From: Lineus longissimus
Taxonomy: Eukaryota; Nemertea; Pilidiophora; Heteronemertea; Lineidae
Direction of reading: 5' to 3'
Length of the DNA: 64,000 nt
Assembly (NCBI RefSeq): GCF_910592395.1
Contig: NC_088321.1
Span: forward strand, 11,038,001-11,102,000
Every line of letters starts with the position of its first letter. Within the stretch, counting starts at the first letter, position 1. Below the pieces are notes generated by a model, which searched no databases, had not been told where the DNA came from, and saw nothing but the letters and a program-made list of their open reading frames with translations. Position numbers and translations under genes: made by a program. Below are positions 1 through 11,639 of this stretch, piece after piece.

Positions 1-647
1 TTAATCTTGCTAGGATATTCTGCCTGTCTTATCTAATGTTGTTGGTGTCACTCTTGTGACACCAACAACTCTTGTGACTCTTGTTACACCGAAAGTATGG
101 AGAAAACACTTGAGCTGCTGCGAAGGCCTCACTTGTCAGGCTCTACGTGTATTGAGTTCGCCAGCACCGACCCGGCGAGGAACGTAATTATGTAGTGTGT
201 ATTAATGAGCGTCGTCATGCCAGGAAATGGTAAACACAGCGGCAGTGATGGAATGATTTGATTGTTCGCAGAACGCAACACGGGGAAGGGATAGGGAAAC
301 GAAAGACATTTTATGGTCAAGATCGTTGGGGGAAAAGTGTCAACCCAAAAGAAAACCTTCGACATCATTTCAAAAGCTGATTTGCTAATACCTTGCAACA
401 CAGAAAGCCGCATCATTAACCAAGAAGCAGCGCTGCAATGAGTTCGCATAGTTCATTATCACCCTGAATGCTCGCCACAATGCGAAGACATTCCCTTATG
501 ATTAAATCCGTTCAACAAAATAAAAAGTCCCAACAACTCTAAGACAATATCAAACAAGACATTGACATGATCACGAGATTGAATTACCCAGGGTGCATTA
601 GAAATTACCCTTTCGGCTTTCTTGTTAAAATCTGGTTAAGTGAATTA
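1..647. other. No gene recognised; short perfect hairpin at 41-66
   Basis: No protein-like open frame is visible. Positions 41-66 form a perfect hairpin: a 10-nt arm GTTGGTGTCA, a 6-nt loop, then TGACACCAAC. A looser direct repeat of CTTGTGAC follows it. The rest is plain AT-rich sequence. The hairpin is seen directly; no function is assigned. Confidence 0.5.
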
Positions 648-1470
648 AACAAGAGGCCCAAGGGCCTGGCGCTCAGCTGAAATACATGGGTACAATGTAC
701 AAAACATGGAACGTACCTCGTAGGTCTCTTTCAACCTCAATTATGTTAACATATTGATATGCCTATATCACACACATATACCATTACCACTTATCAGTGA
801 AGTGCCAGAGCTTGAGCCTATGACCTTGAAGAGTAGGTCAAATCAAAAACCTCGGTGATAAGTAATTGAGACTTACATGTATTAGATACACCAAACATTT
901 AGTCACTCTAGCTGCAGCTAAAGGCTTTAAAAAGGCAAAATATAATTTCCAAGGTGGCCACCTGCCAAATTTAAATAAGAAATAAAGAACATGTTATATA
1001 CAAGAAAAAAAGAGAAAAAAAAGAAAAAGGATTTTTGCCCTGAAGTGGGATTAAACCCACTACCTTCGAAGATATATGTTCCGCGCAATTTGCCGATCTG
1101 CGCAATCTTAAGATAGCGCCGATCGGTAATTAGCGCGGAACATATACACGAGCGGGAAATTCAAATCAAGTTAAAACCAGGTCAGCGCAGATTTTTGCTC
1201 AGTTATCACTCAACATTATTCCAATTTCATATCAAAACCTACTTGCATGCAGACGTACTCAACTTTATTTCGAGCCTCTATCTATTGGAATAAAGCGACC
1301 AAAAATGTATTTGTAATTTACGCCTTTAGCCCCCCCTAGCGAGAAGAAATTAAGTCGAACCGTGCTAAATTTTCAGCCAGGGGCATTTCTTTGGCTGTTC
1401 TTCCTCATGGCCAGATTTGAAGTCGCATGGTCTTACGGTTACAAAACGTGCACCCATGCTGACCTTGCGT
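648..1470 (+). mobile_element. Dispersed repeat element A, copy 1
   Basis: The element starts with AACAAGAGGCCCAAGGGCCT followed by GGCGCTCAGCTGAAATAC. It aligns along its length with 33343-34083. Shared blocks include GAAGAGTAGGTCAAAT, TTTAGTCACTC, the TGGCCACCTG region and GTTACAAAACGTGCACCCAT. In the other copies the far end reads ...GTCAG(C/T)TGAGC(T/C)AAAAA, which is inverted relative to GCGCTCAGCTGA near the start, so the family seems to have short terminal inverted repeats. Copy 1 fades out around 1470 before that terminus. No coding capacity is evident; the two small open frames at 1362-1659 lie partly in repeat sequence. It looks like a non-autonomous DNA element. From memory the head resembles repeats common in molluscan genomes, but I cannot confirm that. 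Confidence 0.75.
1073..1146. repeat. 74-bp hairpin inserted in element A copy 1
   Basis: The arms TATATGTTCCGCGC... and ...GCGCGGAACATATA pair over about 32 nt with a few mismatches around a TCTTAAGA centre. The flanking sequence (AGTGGGATTAAACCC before, GCGGGAAATTCAAATCAA after) is contiguous in copy 2 near 33670-33710 without this hairpin. It is therefore an insertion, perhaps a very small MITE. Confidence 0.65.
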
Positions 1471-2664
1471 CAAAACATATCCGAAATATTTTTTTTTCTA
1501 CCCAAAAATGTCACCAATACCTATTTCATCATCGAAATATTTTCTCATTGGTTAATTAGCATTTTGAAAACATATGGAATCTCTATGAGAGAACTTACAT
1601 CGGAAAGCGGAGCCTTGACCAGAAAATTATATAGACCATTATTTAGTCAGGGTGTATAGCCAGGGCACTGACACTTGCTTTGAGGTTTCAGATACGACAA
1701 TCTTTTTCTGACGATCAAATGAAGGGTATTGTTTGCTTTTGAGTGATTTAAAGCTTTTGATAGACACAACATGGACATATGGGTCTATTTAAGTCTTGTC
1801 TGAAAATGATTACACAACTCAACATCGAATATCTGGAAGGCCCAGTCGGCTTGCTTGTATTCCCAATCGACTCCATCCCCTAAATTTCTTTTATTTTTTG
1901 GGTTGAAGTACATCTGAATATCAAACGATAAATCATCAACATCACTGGCACGCGGCCGCAAGAAAAATATTCATTATATGCAGTTATGTTGGTCCAACTA
2001 TTTCCTGCGAGGCCAATAGTCTGTTCGTTGGTCTTGCATGCCACCTGAATGCATGCTCGCGTGACATTTTCATGGAAACGACCACAAAAGTGAGCAAATG
2101 GCATAAGCCTTTAAACGTGTCTCAGGCTAAAAAAACCTTTCAGAGACTCCACGAGCGTATGCGTATTTCCATATGTATTCATTGACCTACCGCGGGACAC
2201 TGTAATGGGGACATATGGTGGGAATGAGATTACCAAGAAATAGCCTATATCTCACTACTGGTCCCTGGTTAGCTCCAGGCGCGCCACATGGTGATCCTGA
2301 ATTCCCCCTGTGAGCATGACAACATCACTGCTTTGAAGAAGTCGTACGTCTCACCGACCTATACAACTGATACAGTTGAAGTCAGGATCGCGAAGAGGAT
2401 TAGTTGAGGATAAGTTGAGCCAAGTCTGGTCGCATCGAAAGCTAGAATGACGCTTGACGACTTCAAAGTGCAATGATGTGGGTGGTTTAATCTACAACCT
2501 TGGTCTATTTAGAGTCACCGCTCAGATTGTTAGACTATTCAGCCATGGTCTATTAAGAGTCACTTATCAAAGTGGCTGGTTTCCGAGGAACGCCCTGGCC
2601 TCCTTAGACTCAAATTTTTGCGGTCGTTTTTCGTGGATATCGCAAGTAATATCGATCTGCGAAT

Positions 2665-3010
2665 AAAGGGACTATCATCTTGTCACATTAGGTTAGTTTT
2701 GAATATGAATTTCGCTTAGTTCATGGGGATGGATAGGTGGCGCCAACATCTAACCGAGCATACATTTACCTTTAAGGTCATAGAGGGCGCTAGCAGTGCA
2801 AACCACGGGCAGTTAAAGGGACTAGCTTGTGACATCAGGGTAGTTTGGAATATTAATTTTGGCTGGTTCATGGGGATTGATAGGTGGCGCCAGCATCTAA
2901 CTGAGCATATATTTGCCGCTATGGTCAGAAATATAGGGGCTACAAGTGCAAATCACTGTGACTATCCTGTGACATGGGGATTGATAGGTGGCGCCAGCGC
3001 GGCAAATGGA
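2665..3010 (+). repeat. Tandem repeat, ~150-bp unit, 2 full copies plus a partial
   Basis: AAAGGGACTA recurs at 2665 and 2815. CATGGGGAT(G/T)GATAGGTGG recurs at 2722, 2869 and 2973. The first two units are about 147-150 bp and the last is shortened to 104 bp. The open frame at 2723-3028 exists only because this unit is repeated, so I do not call it a gene. Just upstream, a shorter motif TGGTCTATT(T/A)AGAGTCAC occurs twice around 2500 and 2547. Confidence 0.8.
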
Positions 3011-3049
3011 AGGTATGTTACATATTGAGGTAAACGGGGGACTGAGACC

Positions 3050-3410
3050 TGCACCACACCAAAGAGTATTTCAAGACCATGACCAAAGCACTACAACACC
3101 AGATTGAGGAGTAAATATCAGAACTCAAACGAATGACTAACGTACTAAGCCCCCTATTGAAGAGAATATATCAAGAATCGAGCCAATGACCAAAGCACTA
3201 CACCTGACCCCATTGCAGAGAATATCTCAAGAATCGAATCCATTACCAAAGAACTACGCCACTTCCATAGAAGAAAATATTTCCAAAAATCGATTCAATG
3301 ACCAAAGCCATTGATGAGTAACTATCAAGAATGGAACTCATGACCAACGTACTGCACATTCACTGCACTACCACAATGAGGAGTAAATCTCACGAATCGA
3401 ACCCATAACC
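3050..3410 (+). repeat. Degenerate minisatellite, ~65-70 bp unit
   Basis: Phrases such as AT(A/T)TCAAGAATCGA, ATGACCAAAGCACTAC and GAGGAGTAAAT recur five or six times with heavy divergence. Unit borders are blurred and no reading frame is conserved. It abuts the 150-bp tandem repeat on its left. Confidence 0.6.
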
Positions 3411-3419
3411 GAACCCATC

Positions 3420-6400
3420 CACAATATGGAGGACGGTATCTGTGGCCTTGTTAGCCCCAAGATAAACTGGCGGGGTAAAATACAATGGTCGCTCCCCCAT
3501 TTCGCTCGTAGCGTTCCGTTGCGCTGCGTTGGGCAAAGTCCAGTAGGCCGCAAAAACAAGAAGTAGAAAAATCAGGCAGTTCACAGTTCACCATGACAGT
3601 CCGACAGAAAGTAAGCTCCGTCGTCCTGTGAACAATGATCATTGATTGTTCGGGAGGAGTAAATACTAGACTCGAGGAGATGCTCACACGACGATAGTGT
3701 TATTAATCTGGTTATGTCGCAGCTCGTTATTGGTTTTATTTGCTCGTATTGCGAGTTGGCACACAGATAGATTGCGGATTTGTCGCTCAATGGCAGAGAA
3801 TATAATAGACTGGTTTCGCAAGCATTACGAAGAGCTAAAAGTACGAACGACGAATGACGAATTACATAAATGTATTAATCAACGACTTTTTGTGAAAATT
3901 TCCGTTTCACATCAGCAGTCTGACTATTACACCGAGTAGCTGCATTTCTGTAAACGGTTCGTATAATCTATTCACGACACAAAAATGTCGCGAAAACTAC
4001 TTACAACAAAGGAAAAACATGTTTACCCTAATATAGACCGGCCCGGCCCGAGGCCCTTCCCATTACAATTTCGACGGGAATTGACCTCAAATGGTGGCGT
4101 TTCATGATCAATCGCAGAAAATAAACAACTTTATCTCATCAATTATTTCCACGTGACCCCTAACATCACAAATCGCCATACGCACAGTGATTGGCCGATT
4201 CGAAAATAACATAGGGCATGCACTTGTTGAACGTCTGGCCAACCCTAAAATAGGACTAGGATAGTTTGACCATCCCGGAAATATCTATCTTGAAATAAAA
4301 CAGCTCAACGCACGGGCGTTAGCCGGCGCCGCCGTCTGCGCAGGAGCCGCGCAGTCGGCTAAATTGCGTACCGCTTGCATTCCTGGCCTCTTTTTAACTG
4401 CACACAGGCTCGATGTACAGCGTAGCGGAACGAAGCCTATTTTTATGGGCAACGCACGATATAACCATGTATGTTCTGGCCGATCGGCAGTAACTAACCA
4501 AGCCATCGACACCTATTTGAAGTGCCTGTCATGGTCCAACATAATTCCCTACAGTTATTTCATTAATTTGTCAAAACATCGTAATTTGTAGAAATGTCTA
4601 CTTTCTTCCGCTGGCCAACATCACGAGGACGTCCTAGAGATGTCCACTCGTTCGCTTCAAATTAAATCTCGAGTGACATTTCCTGACACAGCTCATGAAT
4701 TCAGGCGGCTACAGGTTGTGGCAGAATAACGGCTTTCTTGAACAACTTCTAAACCATCGAGAACACAGATATGAATGTAAGCGTTGCAACATTTTGCCGC
4801 GGAGGTTTTAAATCCAATATTTATTTCATGTCACAGATGTCGTCTGAGAAGACGACACAATGCTACTGACGTCAGAAAAGTTAGTCTTTCTATTGATGTA
4901 ATGAAAACCTCTGCAACCTGTTCTCACGGACATTTACCTCTGCTTTCGGCTTGAGTGAAAGGCGTGGACCGACGTACGAATGTTATACGTATTTAAGAGA
5001 GGAAAAGAGTTCTAGCGACGCAGCACAACGCCTGGGCTATCAAAATGGGACAGACTATGAGTTAATAATTTTGGACTCGCTGATTAACGACGAGGACTTC
5101 ATGACCTTTATCGAAGCATTGTTTCGTTGTCTTTTTGCTGGTATTGCTCGGTTCGTAAATCAACTTATTAGTCATTGCATCAATACAGTAAATCGCCACA
5201 TTTTCGCATCTTTTTCGCGAAAGTCACGCGAAAGTCACGCGAATAAAACGCGAAAAGTTGGTGAGTTTTTTGTGTTAAATAGGAATGTATCACACTTACC
5301 TATAAATGGGAATGATCGGTTCAAGACGATATCGAATATGAAAAAAGAAGGAAGAGAAAAAAGACATTAGTACATATATTTCATTTAACAGTGGTGCCAA
5401 TGTCGTGATTACTCACAGGTTTGATGTCACTTTTCATTGAGATTGAATGAAGAAGGTACGCATGTATCTATTGACCTGCAAAAGATGGGTCTTATAAATG
5501 GAAAAGTGTTCTAAAACAACTTGATAACATCCAAAGAGGTAACCAAGCCTGGAATCCTGCATTTGTGGAAGATTTCTCTTACCACAGGCAGTAAGGTAAC
5601 AATGAATTTTGATAACAATGAACCACAGTTTACGGTGTACAAGTGCACTATATGTGCCCATTACAACTGCTTGGGTGGGAACAAAATATAGAAGACGTTA
5701 AAAAGCAGTCAAAATCACATTCCATTTTTTAGTTTGAGGTGTTTTAGAATAGAGATATTGATACCTAACTGTCAGTACTAATTTTCTCACCAAACACCTC
5801 TATCTGCGGCATGTTGGGGAGAGCAGTCGTTTTGCTCAAAACGTCGGTTGCCGCCTCGTGCGACAAACAGTAATGTACGTCTTTGTTGACCAACATGGGT
5901 TGGGTTCGATATCGGCCATAAATGGCAATGATTTGCCAGTCGATCAGTACATCAATGGAAGTGTCACTCACACATCGCAACTGCTGATCCGAGGATGATG
6001 CGAGATGTCAGTGATATTTGACCGAAGTGCTGTGTCGTATCTCCTCAGGCATGAATGAAGGGAAATCAACGCAGCTCTATTTCCGTTCGTCGTTATTGTC
6101 GTTATGACGGTTGCTTCGAAATGCATCGGTGATACTCGACCAAAGTGCTTGGTATCATCTGATCAGGTGAAAACAGGGGAAGGAGGCGGCAGCATATCCC
6201 GTGGCGGCTTTCCGACGGTGTTATTGTCAATAGCCAAGTTTCGCAAGCCTTAATTACAAATAGCGACGAACGACAAACGACAAAGTAAAAAAGAGATGCA
6301 TTCCAACCACGATTTTCTAAAAAAATTCCCCGATTCGTCATGCAACTAATTAAGTAAAACAGATGAATTAGGCCTACGAGTGTCGCATAAATGAACTGCT

Positions 6401-8574
6401 GACACCAGAGACCATCGTACTTCGCATGTACCTCGTCGTTCGTACGGAGTGCGAAACATGTCTATTTTTACGTTCGATCCGTTAATTGATATACACAAGA
6501 GCCTCGTGAATTTAGCCGTCCGTGTGTTTTGAAACAACATCATCATTATTTTAAAAGGAAACTATCCAGTAGAAGGTAGGCCAGGTTACGTATGCTTTCA
6601 TAATGTACTATATCCAACTCTATTTTCGAACACCAGGCGACGCCATCCCAAGCAGTCAATCAGTTACAAATAGCATGTCATGCAGACATGTTATGTAAGT
6701 GATTATGGTATGCATTTTCAATTGATAGGACGTACATGCACATAGATGGCCATCAGAACATTCTGCAAGGTACATCTACATTTAAGTTTAGACATTTACT
6801 GTTCGAAAATTGGCCAAACTGCCATGGACGGTAATTGTAGTTGTATTTACGGCAGTGCCGGATTTTCATAACAAGAATAGAACAACAACCATTACTTTTT
6901 TTTCAAACGCGGTAGACCTTCAAAGCCGCCCACTGTTAGTATTTGAACTTAGCAATCCAAGCTTTCAAAACTACATTCGATCGTAACCACGAGCAAGATG
7001 AAATTGAAATCCACACGCCGGCTGTGTCGCCAGATAGCTAACATTATCGCTCAGAATAGCATCCTTACCGTTGACACTGTTATTGTTAAGTAGCGAACTC
7101 GGAATAGAATTAACTTTAAGTGGGTTACAAATTGAATAGGAAAATCCAATAAACAAGGGGGAGAGCGATCGCTGGATAGTAATTATGGTGCATTCACTAA
7201 CTTCACGATTTTAGGACTTATTTTTTGATAATATTTTAGGCTTATCTTTTTTTAAGGAATTAAAGACATTTTCCATCACCGATACGTAGCCTGCTATTAC
7301 ATTATTAAATTCAAAAAGTGCTGATCAGTAGTTTAAAATAATCTCATTACAGGTAGCACACAGCGGAATCACTAGTGGCGGCAAATATGGCGGGTACTGC
7401 ACTTTTAGCCTTTTTAGACCTGAACCTGCTTCCAAGGGGGCGGGTTAAGGCGGGTTGCGACTAATTGCAGGCGTGTTTCCTCAGATGGCTTCAAGGCCTG
7501 TCGGGTCCTGGTTGTCGAAAAAACACCTGCGTATCAAATGTGTGTGTACTCCCACTAAGACTTTGAATCAGCGCCACGGTCGGCAGAAGTTGGAATACAA
7601 AATCTCAATGTGAAGTTTCAAATGGATGTGTACGTAGCGGTAAAATGATACAATAGCCTCAATACAACGAGAGCCCGGTATGCACTAACTGTGCATTGCC
7701 AGCTGTACATTGTACGGCTGTTATTGTACCGGGTCAATTGTACAGCTAACCTTACATTGTCAATGTCCATTCCATTGAATGTGATCAAAGGAAAAATGTC
7801 GGCTCACTAACGTTGGTCATAGACCCTAAGGGGTCAACATCTCTCCCGATCCCCACATAAATTATATCAATACAATTTCTATATATCAATATTGTTTTAG
7901 GCAAGACGTCCCGTGATTCGATTTCGGATCTAATCTCTGATGGGGAGGCTATCCCAGATTCAATCATGACGTCCAACTAATATAATTCTTGGTGATGCGT
8001 TTTTCTCTTTTAGGTGAGTTTATGGCTTCGGAGAGAATTTATTGGATGTGCTTGCAGGGACATGGGTTGATTCGGTACAGTAATGCCTGAAGATTACTGT
8101 GTTTTTGTGAAGCTGAACACCTAAGCGTGACCTAAAGAAACTTCTCATGAAAAAAACCCCTGTATTATCAGAAAGTGCAGATACTCCAACACATGGTCAT
8201 ACTGTTGGATAAAAGTAACCCTACTGACAACAGGTAAAATATAATAAGGTGTACCAGTTGATATTGGTGAGATCTCGGTTACCACATATGCAACAAGATT
8301 ACACAATCATCTCAAAAGATGTTATCAAAGCTTCAACTGTTTTGCATTAAGTTAATACCATATATTAACATGGCACACAACAGTAATCTTTAATATCTAC
8401 ATGTTTGCCGAAAATTGCAAAAGTTTCAGAATTTTGGTTACGCAAGAGATTTCAAGGCAGATTGATTAAAACCGGCCTGGATCTTGAAGTGGCACCTCTT
8501 CCAAAAATATTGCCCGTAATTCAGAGCATTTTATCGAAAACAATGCTTCTAAGAGACAATACAAGAGTCGTGGC
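3420..8574. other. No gene recognised over ~5 kb; one inverted repeat
   Basis: I scanned the small open frames (longest 139 codons at 4951-5370) and found no recognisable domain or convincing splice-bounded exon. Visible structure is limited to a GC-rich patch at 4310-4370 and an imperfect inverted repeat at 7701-7746 (AGCTGTACATTG against CAATTGTACAGCT). The latter sits next to the short palindrome TGCACTAACTGTGCA at 7681. Stretches near 3810 and 6240 carry TTTCGCAAGC and ACGAACGAC motifs like those of the TTTCGCAAA-ended MITEs at 51.9 and 60.2 kb, so old relatives of that family may lie here. A perfect TGACGTCA lies at 4867-4874. Confidence 0.5.
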
Positions 8575-8633
8575 CAGGGGCTACAATTACCCCGTGTAAT
8601 TACCCCGTGGCTTTGGGGTAATTGTAGCCCCTG
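8575..8633. repeat. Palindromic terminal block of the Tigger-like element
   Basis: A 19-nt arm CAGGGGCTACAATTACCCC at 8575-8593 is matched by its exact complement at 8615-8633, with about 21 nt between. The inner arm, GGGGTAATTGTAGCCCCTG, is the counterpart of the inverted terminal sequence near 10388-10423 and at 23924-23968. I place the left end of the element at or near 8615. The outer arm may belong to an adjoining element or to a foldback end. Confidence 0.65.
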
Positions 8634-9122
8634 ATAAAAATTTCGAATTGTTCGTTTTTTTCATGAATAAGGGACACCATCTTCACATGTTGATTGTTTT
8701 TATTGGCAATAAAAAATATGTCTGCATTATTGTTAACAAAAACTGTCACCTGACACCTCTTATTCTTCAAATCTTTATGAATAACATAAAACATGTAGAA
8801 AGTAGTCTCTCTGTACTACTCTTCGACAACAATTTGTGTCTTTAGACCTTATGCAATAAGTAAACAAACGTTGAAATAATTGTAACAATTGCAGATTAGT
8901 ATTAATTTGGCAGTTCTTGTGCCAATGAAGTTCTCAGGTTTTAAAAAGTTATAATATAAAATAACATTTCTTTCAGTAGTGTCCCTAACTCCTATGATGC
9001 AGATTTTAATGCCGCATGAATACTTAACACGTTCACTGCTGTATGTTCGAGTTTAAGCTGAAGCATTTATAGACTGGAACTGTAAAAAGAATAAAATACA
9101 GTTTTGACACAATCAAACAATT

Positions 9123-9886
9123 TTGACTAAATTATGTCCAGCTGCACACAGCAGATGTCCCTGGCCTCGAAACTCAATCCACACGTGTTTTTTGGCTCTT
9201 CGCTCCTGCAATTTATTTGCTTCCCGTTCACGTTTATTTACTTCTCATTCACGTTTCCTTTCTTCGCGTTCACGTTTCTTTGCTTCGCATTCTTGCTTCT
9301 TTTTTCCCTTCCCTCTTTTTCTCCTGCTTTTCTTCTTCTTTTTTTTCTTCTTCTCAGCCTAATTCATCTCCATTCTTGCCATACCTTCTTCTTCTGTAAG
9401 ACTTGATACAAGTTTAAACCAGTCCTCCACGACTGCTTGGTAATGGCACGGGATCGGTTCGCATGGCATTGCTCTGGCATCCTTTCTTTGGGGCTGGATG
9501 TCTTTTACTGAACGCATAGCACCAGTCAACGCCGGGACCGCCGTCTTTAAAGCCAGTTACCCCAGCACATTTACAGTATTCACTAACAATCGTCAGAAGT
9601 TTCTGCCTTGTGATGCCAAAGGTCCGCCTCATTCTGCAAGAATCATTAAACATGTGCAATCTCCTCTTCAACTTCTTTTGCGAGGAAAGTGGGACTCGGC
9701 CTGCACCATAGCTTTCTTTGGACCGCACGCCTTGAACTTTCTTTTGCAGAGTTTATCGACACACCCCAAAGAACTTGGCCGCTCACTTTGTGCCCATTTC
9801 TTTTTTCTCAACACCATTGATTGCATTTGCATGTTATCCTTTGTGTACTTGCAATAAGTACCTTTCGCCATGTACTTGCGAGGCAT
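9123..9886 (-). pseudogene. Tigger/pogo-like transposase remnant lacking the catalytic core
   Basis: Reading the minus strand from the ATG at 9886, the protein begins MPRKY, as many pogo/Tigger-type transposases do. It then runs through a region expected to hold the first helix-turn-helix. After a frameshift near 9720-9735, the second frame (to about 9414) carries the CENP-B-type helix-turn-helix signature: FGITRQKLLTIVSEYC, a GF...PG.DW stretch and a KRHP tail. A third frame continues with VVEDWFKLVSSL, which in this family immediately precedes the DDE catalytic domain. The DDE domain is absent. The sequence jumps straight to a Lys/Glu-rich tail (about 9360-9190), interrupted by stops and frameshifts, and ends near 9125. 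So DNA-binding and tail regions survive while the catalytic centre is deleted. This is a dead gene. Family assignment rests on remembered motif patterns, not on a search. Confidence 0.68.
9190..9360. repeat. Polypyrimidine tract (complement encodes the Lys/Glu-rich tail)
   Basis: The plus strand is almost pure C/T, with TTCTTC and TTCACGTTT motifs. It yields misleading Phe/Ser-rich open frames on the plus strand. On the minus strand the same bases are AAA/GAA/CGT codons of the transposase tail, which explains the composition. Confidence 0.7.
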
Positions 9887-10429
9887 ACTAGTATTTGCTG
9901 AAAGAAACAGAGTCCTATTAACGAAATAATATAAATCAGGCAAAAGAGTGAAGAAACCTCACATCTTAGAAATTTATGACCAGTGAAATTCAGCAATTTA
10001 TAGGGGCTACAAATACCCCGAGCCAAGGGGCTACAAATACCCCGAGGGTAAGCCGTTTAGGAAAGTGGCTCTGAATAATTTACTGTTAATAGTGACATCA
10101 AATGCTGTATACAGCTTTCTCTCCACTAAATATTGATCAACCGAACCAAGTTACAAATATGTCAAAGGACTATAAGTGGGGAAATTTCATACCTGCATAA
10201 AGTTCCAGCCCAACTTTATCTGTTGATCTGTTTGACTTGACTACTTCTTAACGAAAAAACTCTTACATAACATGTTGCATAATCAAAAACTGTTGTGTGT
10301 TGGGACTCAAGAGTCACCTCTTTAATATCCATGCTTGGGCTGGCTGAATAATTCCATGGTTTCCGGGATATCACTCAAAAACATAGGCAGGGGCTACAAT
10401 TAGACCGCGGCTACATATACCCATTTTAC

Positions 10430-11220
10430 CTTACATGTGTAGCATTTTCAAGAACATTTTTAAGCTCGGACTGACTGATCTTTTGCTTGGACGTGGACGA
10501 GTGATCAGCCAGGCAAGCATCTCCAAACTGCGAGTTGCAGCAACTCGAGTAGTGTCGAGCTTCACACTAATACGTCTAGTCTGGGACCCTCACAGTATTT
10601 TTGCTATAACCCGAATCACTTCAAAAATATAGGTTTGCGCAATAAAAGAACATCTGCTTATATCCTTGTTGATTTCAGCGATGATTTCCCAATTTACTCA
10701 TGCATTGTACTTGTCGGTTTATATATAGGCCGATCGACCGCCCTGAAAGTCGTTTTGTGGTGGTTGAGGTAAGGGGTAAAGAAACGTAATACTCTGTTTA
10801 TTGGTGCAAAACCAGGTGATATTGGTAATAGAGGATGAATTATCGCATATTTTCCTAACCGGTATGTGAAATGATGTACACTTTGATAAGATGGCCACGT
10901 TTGGGCACAGTAAGATGTCGCGCCGTCTCCGCGAAACTCCCCAGCTACATTGTGGTATCTCGTGGCATAGTCGAATTGAGGAGTCACACGGGGTTGTCGC
11001 ACGAATTGGCGAAACAATTTGTCTCCAAAGGGCTATTTACCCCCCCCCCCACCCGCACTGCAAGTCCAACAAAGTAGGATGTGTAGTATTCTATGGCGAT
11101 CGAAGCAGGCAATTTGACAAAGAATGTGCAGGGTTATAGGAATGAAATAGTTTGTGGTGCGATCGCAACATGAGGCAGTGATTACTCTGGTCATAAATCA
11201 TTTAACAGGTTATGAATAAT
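10430..11220. other. No gene recognised; poly-C run
   Basis: Nothing with recognisable coding content. A run of ten C begins at 11041 and shifts the overlapping small open frames. Sequence around 10700-11000 is unremarkable. Confidence 0.45.
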
Positions 11221-11225
11221 TCGCA

Positions 11226-11360
11226 AGGGGATCTTTAACCCGTGGTAAAGTGTTAAGTTGTTTCCAATATCTGTGTTTTCGTCAAATAGAGAGTAGGGGA
11301 TATTTAACCCAGTGTAGCATTTTTAGTTGTTTCCAATATTTCTGTGTTTTCACACAATAG
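11226..11360 (+). repeat. Tandem duplication, ~69-bp unit, two copies
   Basis: GGGGAT(C/A)TTTAACCC starts both units (about 11227 and 11296). Each continues with TTAGTTGTTTCCAATAT or close variants and TCTGTGTTTTC. Divergence is about 15-20% by eye. Confidence 0.75.
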
Positions 11361-11639
11361 TGAGCCTCAGGTCCTTCTCTATGTTGTATATCGAAAATCG
11401 CATCATTGTCTCAAGTATTATCAGGCACCAAAGTTTTCATGATTATTTTCTGCTTATTATTCAGTCCTAGGAAAACAAGTTTTTCTTTTAAGATTCCACT
11501 AATAGCCAATAAGCCAAAAATATCTAAAGTGGCTTTCACATTGCCAATACCTAAAAAGCTATCAAGGTGAAGGTGATGTTCTTCTCTGACAGACGACCGG
11601 GGACAGGTGGGTTCAATTAACATCGCAGTGATATGTGTA

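Larger units (their letters stand above)
8615..10423 (-). mobile_element. Tigger/pogo-type DNA transposon, internally deleted
   Basis: The element is bounded by GGGGTAATTGTAGCCCC at the left and CAGGGGCTACAATTAGACC followed by CGGCTACATATACCC at the right. It carries transposase remnants on the minus strand. Additional GGGGCTACAAATACCCCGAG motifs occur twice with a 24-bp period at 10003 and 10027, resembling subterminal transposase-binding repeats. Its right third (about 10047-10423) aligns with 23592-23968, so at least two copies exist here. Tigger/pogo elements belong to the IS630-Tc1-mariner superfamily and normally insert at TA. I could not fix the target-site duplication with confidence. 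The element cannot be autonomous. Confidence 0.65.

Noticed and set aside
2723-3028. 101-codon frame with internally repeated WRQHLTEH
   Set aside because: The protein repeat simply mirrors the 150-bp DNA tandem repeat; no other coding evidence.
9123-9406. Phe/Ser-rich plus-strand frames
   Set aside because: They are the wrong strand of the Lys/Glu-rich transposase tail.
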